Assembly: GCF_005937885.2 (NCBI RefSeq)
Contig: NZ_CP042176.1
Location: 124,001-188,000 of the forward strand
Length of the DNA: 64,000 nt
Reading direction: 5' to 3'
Source of the DNA: Bradyrhizobium sp. KBS0727
GTDB taxonomy: Bacteria > Pseudomonadota > Alphaproteobacteria > Rhizobiales > Xanthobacteraceae
Positions 35,425 through 43,700 of the stretch are shown one piece after another. The position numbers were made by a program, and so were the translations under genes. Positions within the stretch are counted from its first letter, which is position 1; each line of letters starts with the position of its first letter. The notes beneath the pieces are model-generated. The model ran no database searches. It saw nothing but the letters and a program-made list of their open reading frames with translations, and was not told where the DNA came from.

Positions 35425-36177
35425 ATGTTGGACGCCGCCGTCAAGGCGCTATCGCAGATCCTGTCGCCGCCGATGCGTTCCATTCTGTGGCGCTCGATCG
35501 GGCTGGCGCTGGTGCTGGTCACGGTGCTGGCGATCGGATTGCAGCGGCTGCTGAGCTGGTTTGCCGAATATGGCGAAGGCTGGGCGGAAGCGATGCTGGG
35601 CCCGGGCTTTCACACCTCGCTCAACGTGCTGGCCTGGATCGTCTCGATCGCGGCAGGCCTTGGCGTCGTGCTCGGAGGTATCTTTTTAATGCCGGCGATC
35701 ACCTCGCTGGTCGCCAGCGTGTTCGTCGACGACGTCGCCGACCATGTCGAGCGTGAGCATTATCCGGCGGAGCGGCCGGGCGCCGCGCTGCCGCTCGGCG
35801 TGGCTATCCCCGAGGGCGTCAAGACCGCGCTGCTGACGATCCTGGTCTATCTGATCGCACTGCCGTTCGTGCTGTTCGCCGGCGCCGGCTTTCTGATCTT
35901 CTTCATCGCCACCGCTTGGCTGTTGGGGCGCGAATATTTCGAACTCGCGGCCATGCGGTTCCGCTCGCCGGCGGAAGCCAAGGCGATGCGCAAGGACAAT
36001 GCCGCCACCGTATTCACCGCCGGGCTGATTATCGCAGCCTTCGTGTCGATCCCGATCGTCAACCTGGCGACGCCTTTGTTCGGCATGGCCTTGATGGTTC
36101 ACATGCACAAGCGATTGAGCGGCCCGCGGCCGGAACTGATCGAACCGAGACGGCAGAGCGGCGTTCCTACGGTCTAG
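35425..36177 (+). CDS. EI24/CysZ-like membrane protein
   Basis: A 250-residue inner-membrane protein of the EI24 (CysZ-related) family. Four main hydrophobic segments are seen (about 23-45, 68-92, 136-165 and 192-222), with LLGREYFELAAMRFRSPAEA, the family's central signature. CysZ of enterobacteria brings in sulfate, but this subfamily is uncharacterised. The ATG at 35425 follows GAGG by 10 bases, within a hairpin. It is probably co-transcribed with the MFS gene 65 bases upstream. Confidence 0.85.
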   Translation: MLDAAVKALSQILSPPMRSILWRSIGLALVLVTVLAIGLQRLLSWFAEYGEGWAEAMLGPGFHTSLNVLAWIVSIAAGLGVVLGGIFLMPAITSLVASVFVDDVADHVEREHYPAERPGAALPLGVAIPEGVKTALLTILVYLIALPFVLFAGAGFLIFFIATAWLLGREYFELAAMRFRSPAEAKAMRKDNAATVFTAGLIIAAFVSIPIVNLATPLFGMALMVHMHKRLSGPRPELIEPRRQSGVPTV

Positions 36178-36499
36178 GCATGTATTCATAAAGCTGTCGC
36201 TTCAGCTCTGACCGCTTCATCTCCGAATGCGGACAGGACCCCCGCCGCTGGCACGTCCGCTAAGTGCCGATTTTGTTGCAAAAGTCGAAAATCGAATGAC
36301 CGCAAAAATCTCGCAAGAGCTGATCTTTGGACTTCTCTGCTGCTGCATCGGTCTTCAGCGCCACTACTGAGACCCGTGATCGATTCTGGATGAAACGATA
36401 TGGTCCCTCACGCCGCGGCGGGTAAAACGCCTCAGTGGCTCTAAGAATTTTTGTTCGCCACCCCAAAAAGACTTTTGCAACAATATCTGCCAGAACCGG
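36178..36499. other. gene-poor stretch containing a possible MITE
   Basis: About 320 bases. A 215-base segment (36271-36485) is bounded by inverted repeats. A minus-strand frame of 68 codons (36260-36466) lies inside it but has no ribosome site I trust. The rest shows nothing recognisable. Confidence 0.5.
36271..36485. mobile_element. possible miniature inverted-repeat element, about 215 bp
   Basis: TTTTGTTGCAAAAGTC at 36271-36286 is matched in reverse complement by GACTTTTGCAACAATA at 36470-36485 (14 outer-to-inner bases perfect). Between them is sequence with a 68-codon minus frame of no known family. The ends look like terminal inverted repeats. I could not find a convincing target-site duplication next to them, so a hairpin pair of other origin is possible. 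Confidence 0.4.
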
Positions 36500-37477
36500 T
36501 CATTCAATCAACTCGTCGGCGGATGCGATAATCGAATCGGGCATGTTCAAACCGAGGGCCTTGGCGGTCTTCAAATTGACTACAGTTTCGAATTTCGTTG
36601 GCCGCTCAATCGGCAATTCCGATGGTGGGGTTCCTTTAAGGACACGATCTACATAGTAAGCCAAACGACGATACGACTCGGAGAGCTTAGGTCCATAACT
36701 ACAGATGGCGCCACTTCTTGCGAACACCGGCCAACCGGAAATGACGGGTGCACGATGTTTCATTCCGTAATCAATGATCCGCTGCCGATACTGAATGGCA
36801 AAGCCGTCGGCAAAAAGAGAAATCGCTTGCGGAGGGATCGGGTCCATGGCGGCGAATGCGGAGGCTAGTTGTCCCTCGGTCGCAGTCCCAAAAAATTCCG
36901 TTGTTAGGCCAAGTTTCCGGGCTGTCTCCTCTGAGTAGGTGCGCTCGACCTGGGAACCTGGATGTTCGGGGTTGGCGATGATGGCAACACGCTGCAAACC
37001 TGGAATCGTATCCCGCAATATTTCCAAGCGTTTGGCATTCAATTCAGCCGCCATAAACGTTAGACCCGTCATGTTGTCACGCGGATGCGCGAGGCTGTCG
37101 GCGAAGCCAGCAACAACGGGATCCCCACTAAAAACGAACACAGTGGGTGTGGATAGTTTCAGTTCGTATACCAAGGGGACCGCAGCGCCTTGGACAACCA
37201 ACAGATCAACCGGCTTGCGAGCTAATTCGGCCGCTAGTGGCGCTACGCGCAACAGATTATCGTCGCCATAGCGATAGTCGATTTCAAGGTTGTCGTTTTC
37301 ACGATACCCAAATTCGCGAAGGCCACCTCGAAATGCTTCAAGAAACGGAGTAAGGCTCGGTTCTCGCTGAGCGGTGAGCCATCCGATGCGGAAGACCTTG
37401 GCCGCAGCGTGCGCGCCGCGGTAGCCCGCTGCGAATGCGATAACAGCGCTCGAAGCCAGAAACGTGCGGCGGTTCAT
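36500..37477 (-). CDS. ABC transporter substrate-binding protein (PF04392 type), Tat signal
   Basis: A 325-residue exported binding protein. The twin-arginine leader MNRRTFLASSAVIAFAAG is followed by the two-lobed periplasmic domain: FRIGWLTAQREPSL, NLEIDYRYGDDNLLRVAPLAAEL and VAIIANPEHPGSQ. This PF04392-type family is expanded in Bradyrhizobium, mostly without known ligands. No permease or ATPase genes are beside it, so it is an orphan. AAGGAC lies upstream of the ATG at 37475-37477. Its composition is less GC-rich than the surrounding genes. Confidence 0.9.
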   Translation of the reverse strand: MNRRTFLASSAVIAFAAGYRGAHAAAKVFRIGWLTAQREPSLTPFLEAFRGGLREFGYRENDNLEIDYRYGDDNLLRVAPLAAELARKPVDLLVVQGAAVPLVYELKLSTPTVFVFSGDPVVAGFADSLAHPRDNMTGLTFMAAELNAKRLEILRDTIPGLQRVAIIANPEHPGSQVERTYSEETARKLGLTTEFFGTATEGQLASAFAAMDPIPPQAISLFADGFAIQYRQRIIDYGMKHRAPVISGWPVFARSGAICSYGPKLSESYRRLAYYVDRVLKGTPPSELPIERPTKFETVVNLKTAKALGLNMPDSIIASADELIE

Positions 37478-37800
37478 TTTAGTCCTTCCCCGCAATCAGA
37501 GACCGGCACTATAATTGGTCAGGACGATGTTATCCAGCATCCGACCGAAGGCTATGGCCGCTGTGGGTCCAATAGGCGACGTGTCTTTGCGCGAGTCACC
37601 GCGGCGCTTCACGATTTTGCGCTGCGTGGGGCGGTGGCGACTAGCTCTATCCATCGGCGAACAAGGCGAGTTCCCGAAACCCGAGGGTACGGCCGGTGAA
37701 TCTCGTGGTTCCCCGGCCCGAGTAAAGTCAAGGTTTCTCCGCCTTTTGGACCTCGATAGAGGGTACTCCCGACAAGACCACTAAGAGGAGGCATCTCCCA
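37478..37800. other. divergent promoter region, no gene
   Basis: About 320 bases between the divergent binding-protein gene and the hypothetical gene. I see no coding frame with a ribosome site. It presumably holds both promoters; no clear operator was found. Confidence 0.4.
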
Positions 37801-38568
37801 ATGCGGATCAAAGACGGTTTTAATCCGGACCATCGTTTGCCTCGCTTTCTCGCCGATGAACCTGAGCAGCAGGTTATGGGGAAAGGTTGGGACAGAGCTG
37901 TTATCTCGTCCCGCGTCCTCAATGCGAGTATTTGGGCTGCAGCGGCGACAGCGCTGGGTATTGCGATTCTATCGATGGGAAATCCAGTGACGCTCTTTGC
38001 GGACGTCACGGCTTCCATAGCGGACGTCAAGGCTTCGCTGGTCGACAAATCGGCGCTCCAGCCTGGCACCGATCAGTCAGCGCCAACAATTCAATCTACC
38101 GCCGATGTTCAGGCTTTGTCGCCGACCGCAAATGACGCGCCACCCCGCGAAGAAATTGCTGCCGCCTCTGAACCCGCCGATCAGAGTCAGACGGAAAATA
38201 GTGAGCCAGCATCTGAAGGCCTGTTTAGGCAATTCCAAGCTTGGGCGGCCGAGAAAGATGCGCAGGTCGGCCCCGTACAGTCTGTTCAGGATGCCCCGGC
38301 ACAGGTTCTGCAAAATGCCCGACCACAGGTTGCGGAAGATACCCGAGCATCTCTCCGGCCCATGCAAAAGCACCGACACGTCCGGCACACCCTTAATGCA
38401 CGGGCAGAGATGCGGCCCGAGCACAATCCCCGAAAGAAAGTCCGGCGGGAGCAAAATTCACGGGTACAGGACCCGCCCGCACAAGAGGCCCGAGCACAGG
38501 AACGGGGCCAGGTTGTGCAAAATGTCCAGGCGCCGTCGTTCCTGCAAACCTTCGGTTGGCGCAATTAG
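37801..38568 (+). CDS. hypothetical single-pass membrane protein with Gln/Ala-rich tail
   Basis: A 255-residue protein of a type I associate with Bradyrhizobium only. A polar N-terminus (MRIKDGFNPDHRLPRFLADE) is followed by one hydrophobic segment at about 38-60 and VTASIADVKASLVDKSALQPG. A long low-complexity tail comes next: acidic/proline-rich to about 150, then Q/R-rich imperfect repeats (VQDAPAQVLQNARPQVAEDT). The function is unknown. GGAGG lies about 9 bases before the ATG. The tail length probably varies between strains. Confidence 0.8.
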   Translation: MRIKDGFNPDHRLPRFLADEPEQQVMGKGWDRAVISSRVLNASIWAAAATALGIAILSMGNPVTLFADVTASIADVKASLVDKSALQPGTDQSAPTIQSTADVQALSPTANDAPPREEIAAASEPADQSQTENSEPASEGLFRQFQAWAAEKDAQVGPVQSVQDAPAQVLQNARPQVAEDTRASLRPMQKHRHVRHTLNARAEMRPEHNPRKKVRREQNSRVQDPPAQEARAQERGQVVQNVQAPSFLQTFGWRN

Positions 38569-38782
38569 GCCTAGCAGGAAGTAACTTTGTCCGAGCCTCC
38601 TTTGCTATGCCCCGCACGCGGGCGGCCGCTGCTACAGGCGCAGCAAAGGCAGAGAGCTGATCGGCACCCACCGGTTAAACTTAAACTCTGGACCGGAATG
38701 CCCGCAATGGGGTCAGAAACGGAAGTCAGCCTCAACAGGATTGAGCATCCGGTTTGCGCGCTTGAGAGAGCGCTTTACGGCT

Positions 38783-40339
38783 CTAGTCTTGCGCATCCGC
38801 ATCGCGCACGAATGGCACCAGCAGCACACCGACCACCGCCACGCAGGCGAGCATCGCCCAGGCCTCGTTGACGCAGAGCGCCAGCGACGCCTTCTCGACC
38901 AGCGGCCGGACGAACGCCACGGCGGCTTCGTCAGGCGGTCCCGGCGGCCGGTTGAGGAGCAGCGCCGGATCGAGCCCGATGGCGGTTGCCGCAGTGAGGT
39001 CGCCCGCCAGCAGGCGAATGCGAAAATCCTCGGCATGGATGGGGCTTCGGCCATACAGGATGGTGTCGATCAGCGCGATGCCGATGGCGCCGCCGAGATT
39101 GCGCATCAGGTTGAACAATCCGCTGGCATCCGCGACTTCCGCTGGCGGCAGTGCGCCGAGCGCGATCCGGGTCGGCGGCAGCAGGCAAAACATGATGGCG
39201 ACACCGCGCAGGATTTGCGGCCAGAGCATTTCGTCGAAATCGGCCGTGCGCGGCTGAAATGCACTCAGCCCAAGCCCGACCGCGAACAGGGCAAAGCCGG
39301 CGCCGGTCAGCCAGCGCGCGCCGAGCCGGCTTTCCAGCAACGCGGCGACGGGTGTCGCGACGAGCTGCGCGACGCCGGTCACCAGCATGATGGTGCCGAT
39401 TTCGAACGCGTCATGGCGGCGCACGAAGGCGAGAAACACCGGCATCAAATAGACCGAGCCGAACAGCCCGACGCCGAGACAGAAGCTCAGGCCGCAGCCG
39501 ATCGCAAACGAGCGCCGCCGCAGCGTCGCCAACTGCACCACCGGATGGCCTGTATGCAGCGAGCGGCGCACGAACCAGGCGATGCCGGCCGCACTCCCGA
39601 GCAGCAGGGAAATGCAAGTGGGCGACAGCCAGCCGCGTTGCGGCGCTTCCTTTAACCCGATCTGGAGCGCGCCCAGCGCCGCCGCCAGCAGCACCAGCGA
39701 GAGGCCGTCCAGTGTGGCGAGCTCGCCAAAATTGGTCTGCTGCCGCGGCAACAGCAACGGCGTCACGATGGCGGCGATCAATCCCGGAACGACATTGATC
39801 AGGAACAGCCACGGCCATGACCAGTTGTCCGTGATCCAGCCGCCGACGACGGGACCGACCGTGGGCGCCATCACCGCGACGACGCCGCCGATGGTGGTGG
39901 CAACCGCGTGAAGCCGCGCCGGAAACAGCAGGAACACCGCTGAAAACACCGCAGGGATCAGCACGCCTCCGGAAAAACCCTGCGCCACCCGGCAAGCCAG
40001 CAGCTCGGCCAGCGTGCCTGAGAAGGCGCATCCGACCGATGCCAGCGTGAACGACGCGACCGCCACGGCGAACAGCCCCCGCAAGGTGAGCGCGCGCGTG
40101 AACAGGCCGGTGAGAGGTATCGCGATGACCTCTGCGATCAAATAGGCGGTCTGGATCCAGCTCATGGCGTCCGGGGAGATGGCGAGCTCAAGCTGGATCG
40201 TCGGCAACGACGTCGCAACCACCTGGACGTCGAGAATGGCCATGAACATGCCGAGGCACATCAACAGAAAGCCGGCCCAAGTCCGAGTTGACGGCGTGGT
40301 ATCCGGCGTATGGGTCCAAGACTCCTGCTGGCCGCTCAT
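38783..40339 (-). CDS. DHA2-family MFS exporter (EmrB/QacA type)
   Basis: A 518-residue pump with 14 predicted helices, the DHA2 pattern: MAILDVQVVATSLPTIQ in helix 1 (motif D1), WIQTAYLIAEVIAIPLTG, and RVAQGFSGGVLIPAVFS with GPVVGGWITDNWSWPWLFLIN (antiporter motif C region). It uses the proton gradient to export amphiphilic compounds. Its ATG overlaps the methyltransferase stop (ATGA), so it belongs to the polyketide operon and probably exports the product. No HlyD partner is in this operon. Confidence 0.92.
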   Translation of the reverse strand: MSGQQESWTHTPDTTPSTRTWAGFLLMCLGMFMAILDVQVVATSLPTIQLELAISPDAMSWIQTAYLIAEVIAIPLTGLFTRALTLRGLFAVAVASFTLASVGCAFSGTLAELLACRVAQGFSGGVLIPAVFSAVFLLFPARLHAVATTIGGVVAVMAPTVGPVVGGWITDNWSWPWLFLINVVPGLIAAIVTPLLLPRQQTNFGELATLDGLSLVLLAAALGALQIGLKEAPQRGWLSPTCISLLLGSAAGIAWFVRRSLHTGHPVVQLATLRRRSFAIGCGLSFCLGVGLFGSVYLMPVFLAFVRRHDAFEIGTIMLVTGVAQLVATPVAALLESRLGARWLTGAGFALFAVGLGLSAFQPRTADFDEMLWPQILRGVAIMFCLLPPTRIALGALPPAEVADASGLFNLMRNLGGAIGIALIDTILYGRSPIHAEDFRIRLLAGDLTAATAIGLDPALLLNRPPGPPDEAAVAFVRPLVEKASLALCVNEAWAMLACVAVVGVLLVPFVRDADAQD

Positions 40340-40851
40340 GAAGCGGCGCGTGCGAGCTGTCCGCGAACGGCAGATAGCGCGCGTACCTCGGCACGTATCC
40401 GGATCCAGAGCACGGCAGCGTTCAGCGCCGTAAAGACCAGCGCCAGGACCGGCAGATGCAATGCGATGGGAAGAAGCGCGATCTCGCCGGCGACGACGGC
40501 GTAGTTGGGATGCGAAAAATATCGGTAGGGTCCGGACACCACCAACGGCTCGCCCGGCAGCACGATGATGCGCGTGGTCCACCGCGACCCCAGCGTCGCC
40601 AGGATCCATAGCCGCAAGCCCTGCAGTACGACGAAGCCCGCAAGGGCTGTGAGATCGACGGCCTGGTCGCGTCCCCACAGCCACAAGGCGATCAGCCACG
40701 CCGCATGGACCGACACCAGCAGCGGATAATGCCGTGCGCCGACCTCGATCCCGCCGCGCGCCAGCAATTTTGCGGTGTTGTGGTGCGCCAGCGCGAGTTC
40801 GCCCAGGCGCTGCAGCGTGACCACGGCGAGAATGATGGACGCGAAGCTCAC
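40336..40851 (-). CDS. isoprenylcysteine carboxyl methyltransferase-like membrane enzyme
   Basis: A 171-residue membrane protein with four to five hydrophobic segments and the ICMT-family C-terminal signature PLVVSGPYRYFSHPNYAVV, which binds S-adenosylmethionine. The GTG at 40849-40851 overlaps the stop of the type III PKS gene (GTGA). In Bacillus subtilis the BpsB protein of this family methylates the alkylpyrones made by the neighbouring type III PKS BpsA. The same pairing here suggests methylation of the polyketide rather than of a protein. Confidence 0.88.
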   Translation of the reverse strand: MSFASIILAVVTLQRLGELALAHHNTAKLLARGGIEVGARHYPLLVSVHAAWLIALWLWGRDQAVDLTALAGFVVLQGLRLWILATLGSRWTTRIIVLPGEPLVVSGPYRYFSHPNYAVVAGEIALLPIALHLPVLALVFTALNAAVLWIRIRAEVRALSAVRGQLARAAS

Positions 40852-41900
40852 GATACGTGCCGCAGCGCGACACAGCTTGCGGTGAAACCGGGCCCGAGCG
40901 CCGTCAGCAGCGACCGCGGCGGCAAGCCCTGCGCGCGCGCGCGTTCCAGCACGAACAGAACGGTCGGCGACGACATGTTGCCGTAATCGGCGATGACCTC
41001 GCGCTCGTGGTCGAGCGCACCCTGATGAAGCGCGAATGCCTGCTCCAGCGCACGGATCACCTTGGACCCGCCGGGATGGCAAATGAAGCGATCGATGTCA
41101 TCGATCGAAAGCTCCATCCGCGACAGCATCTCGGCCACGGCGGGCCGCATGTGTTCGGCGACGAAGCCTGGAATCGTCCGCTGGAAGATGACGCCAAATC
41201 CTTCCGCGTCGACACTCCAGCCCATGATGTCGAGCGTATCCGGCCACAGCTTTTCCCCGGTCGCCTCGATCCGGGTTGCGCCACCATCGCCCGCGCGCAG
41301 CACGACCGCCGCGGCGCCATCGCCGAACAGGCTGGCGGCGACGACGTTGGCCTTGGTCAATTCGTCATGACGTACCGCCAGCGTGCAAAGCTCAAGCGCG
41401 ACCAGCAACACATTGGTGCCGGGCCTCGCCTGCGCCAGCCGTGCGGCGATCGACAGCCCCGACACGCCGCCGGCGCAGCCCAGACCGAACACCGGAACGC
41501 GCGAAACATCGGGGCGAAAGCCGAGTTTGCCGGCGACGCGCGCCTCCAGCGTCGGCGTTGCAATCCCCGTCGAACTCACCGTCACGACGGTATCGATATC
41601 GCCGGCCGAGAGGCCGGCACCCGCGAGCGCCTTGCCCGCGACATCGATGAACAGCTTTTCTGCACCTTCCAGGAAAGCCTGTGTCCGCTCCGGCCAGCCG
41701 CGTTGCTCAAGATACCATTCGATCGGCTTGACGCCGTAGCGGTGTCGGATGCCGGTATTGGCAAACAAGCTCGAAAACTGCTCGAACTCCGGGTAGCGAT
41801 CGGTCAGCACGTCACGCGCGGCGGCCAGGATCTGCTTCTGGTGAAATTGATATGGCGGAACCGAGGTCGCCAAAGAAATCAACGCGGCCGTGTCGCCCAT
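40848..41900 (-). CDS. type III polyketide synthase (chalcone-synthase-like)
   Basis: A 350-residue homodimeric ketosynthase that extends acyl-CoA starters with malonyl-CoA. The catalytic triad is complete: C142 in FGLGCAGG, H275 in FICHPGG and N308 in DYGNMSS. The C-terminal GPGFTASCVALRHV is the family end. ATG at 41898-41900; a longer frame starting at 42029 reads through the inverted repeat and is not favoured. It heads a three-gene operon (PKS, methyltransferase, exporter). The family makes alkylpyrones, alkylresorcinols or phloroglucinols; the product here is unknown. Confidence 0.93.
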   Translation of the reverse strand: MGDTAALISLATSVPPYQFHQKQILAAARDVLTDRYPEFEQFSSLFANTGIRHRYGVKPIEWYLEQRGWPERTQAFLEGAEKLFIDVAGKALAGAGLSAGDIDTVVTVSSTGIATPTLEARVAGKLGFRPDVSRVPVFGLGCAGGVSGLSIAARLAQARPGTNVLLVALELCTLAVRHDELTKANVVAASLFGDGAAAVVLRAGDGGATRIEATGEKLWPDTLDIMGWSVDAEGFGVIFQRTIPGFVAEHMRPAVAEMLSRMELSIDDIDRFICHPGGSKVIRALEQAFALHQGALDHEREVIADYGNMSSPTVLFVLERARAQGLPPRSLLTALGPGFTASCVALRHVS

Positions 41901-41984
41901 ATCACTGTCCCTGCCTATGGCCCCGGTACATGAACCGTTTGGTGGGACGAATATTTCGGCGGCAGTGAATATCGAGCGCCCTGA

Positions 41985-42006
41985 GCATTCAAGATAAGTT
42001 GAATGC
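41985..42006. promoter_or_regulatory. perfect inverted repeat upstream of the polyketide operon
   Basis: GCATTCAA-GATAAG-TTGAATGC, 8-base perfect arms, lies 85-106 bases before the PKS start codon and 66 bases after the stop of the upstream pump gene. No T-run follows on the minus strand, so an operator is more likely than a terminator. The regulator is unknown. Confidence 0.5.
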
Positions 42007-42071
42007 CGCCGGTCGAGGTCTCGACCCATCGCAGGCAGAATGGCGGCGCGGTGATGACGGTCCGTCCGCCG

Positions 42072-43700
42072 TTACGACACCGACACGCCGCACTTCCGCA
42101 ACAAGCCCTTGGCAAAGCCGAACGGCGCCGGCGTGAACGGGCCGGGCGGTGCGCGGGTGATCAGGGCGGTAAAGCCGAGCGCGGCCATCGCCAGCCAGAA
42201 GCACAGCCAGAAGCCGTCGATATAAGCGAGCGTGTTGGCTTCGCGCGCCACTGTCGCGGACAGCGTTCCCACCGCACGCGCGGGCGCGGTCCCAACACCG
42301 TGGCTGGCAAAGAAATTCGAAAGCTTCTGCAGCATGCGGGTGACGTTGCCGCTGCCGTTCTCGATATGCTGCCCGAGATAATTGGAATGAATCTGCTCGC
42401 GTACCCGCAGCCAGGTGCCCATCAGGGCGACACCGATCTCGGCGCCGCCGAGCCGCATGATCTGGATATAGGCCGCGAACGAGGTGGCGCGGGCCGGATC
42501 GGAATTGGACAACGCCATGATGATGATCGGCAGCAGCGTGAGCGCCTGCCCGATCGACGTCAGCATCACGATCCCGACGAAATCCTCCCGCGCCCAGTCG
42601 TGACTGAGCTGCGTGCCCCAGAGATTGGCCGCGGCGAACGCCGAAAATCCCAGCACCACCACGGTGCGGGCATCAAAATGGCGCAGCAGATAGATCGCGA
42701 ACGGCGTCAGCACGAACATCGGCAGCGCGCCGTAGATGAACAACAGCACGCCGGTCTGCTCGGGCCGGAGCCCTCCTACCACCGAGAGAAAATTCGGCAC
42801 CAGCGACGAGTTGCACAGGCTGGTCAGGGTGTAGAGCAGGATGACGACCAGCGAGAGCCCGATGTTGCGCGAGAACAGCACGTTGAAATGCGCCCAGGGT
42901 TGCGGGACCAGCATCTCGTTGATCAGGAACAGAATGAACAACGCGCCGCCGCCGAGCAGCAGCGCCATGACGGTGCCGGATTCCAGCCAGTCCAGCCGGT
43001 TGCCCTGATCGAGCCCGGCATAGATCATCGACACGGCGGTGCCGAGCAGCAGCATGCCGCCCCAGTCGGCATCGCGCAGCAACGCGCGATTGACCGGCTC
43101 GGAGGGCGTGCCGAGATAGACCATCAGGCCCATCAGCGGCGCGATGACGACGCCCTGCCAGTACAGCCACTGCCAGCCCCAATGATCGACATAGAAACCG
43201 ACCAGCGAGGTTGAAGTGTCGAGCGCGAAGCCGACGCGGATGGAATAGATCGCAATCGCCGGCAGCCACCAGCGCATCGGCAGGTTACGAAACACAATCA
43301 TCAGCGTCGCCGGCACGAAGGTGCCGAGCAGCATTCCATGCACGATGCTGAGCGCGATCAGCGTGGGATAATCGTGGACGAACGGGATCGTCAGCGAGAC
43401 CAGCGCATAGACCAGACTGGGAATGCCGAGCACGCGGCGCAGGCCGAACACAGTCGCGAGCCACGCCACCGCCGGCGCGATGAAGATCTGCGAGCCGATG
43501 CCGGCGGTCGAGAGCCAGGCGCCTTCGTCAAACCCCAGTGAAAACGCGCCGCGCAGGTCCGCCAACCCGACCGAGGTCAGGCGGCTGTCGAAATTGGCCA
43601 GAAACGAACCGAGCAGCACGGCGCCGACCGCAAATAGCGGTTGAGGGGCAATGCCGCCGCGCGACAGCGGCCCGCGATCGGCGCCGTCATTTTCTGCCAT
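42072..43700 (-). CDS. DHA2-family MFS multidrug exporter (EmrB-like)
   Basis: A 542-residue 14-helix pump. Marks include LGSFLANFDSRLTSVGLADLRGAF in helix 1, DEGAWLSTAGIGSQI, VHGMLLGTFVPATLMIVF, and a large periplasmic stretch after helix 13 (VREQIHSNYLGQHIENG). The ATG at 43698-43700 overlaps the end of the HlyD gene by 14 bases, giving the EmrA-EmrB arrangement. It exports hydrophobic compounds across both membranes together with a TolC-like channel encoded elsewhere. Confidence 0.92.
   Translation of the reverse strand: MAENDGADRGPLSRGGIAPQPLFAVGAVLLGSFLANFDSRLTSVGLADLRGAFSLGFDEGAWLSTAGIGSQIFIAPAVAWLATVFGLRRVLGIPSLVYALVSLTIPFVHDYPTLIALSIVHGMLLGTFVPATLMIVFRNLPMRWWLPAIAIYSIRVGFALDTSTSLVGFYVDHWGWQWLYWQGVVIAPLMGLMVYLGTPSEPVNRALLRDADWGGMLLLGTAVSMIYAGLDQGNRLDWLESGTVMALLLGGGALFILFLINEMLVPQPWAHFNVLFSRNIGLSLVVILLYTLTSLCNSSLVPNFLSVVGGLRPEQTGVLLFIYGALPMFVLTPFAIYLLRHFDARTVVVLGFSAFAAANLWGTQLSHDWAREDFVGIVMLTSIGQALTLLPIIIMALSNSDPARATSFAAYIQIMRLGGAEIGVALMGTWLRVREQIHSNYLGQHIENGSGNVTRMLQKLSNFFASHGVGTAPARAVGTLSATVAREANTLAYIDGFWLCFWLAMAALGFTALITRAPPGPFTPAPFGFAKGLLRKCGVSVS

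Noticed and set aside
36260..36466. A 68-codon minus-strand gene within the possible MITE
   Set aside because: There is no ribosome site and no family resemblance, and it spans one of the inverted-repeat ends. It is kept only as a remark.
40340..40873. Extension of the DHA2 pump upstream as one 696-residue protein
   Set aside because: The extra part lies in another frame of the methyltransferase gene and reads as low-quality Arg/Gly-rich sequence. The ATG at 40339, overlapping the methyltransferase stop, gives a normal 518-residue pump.
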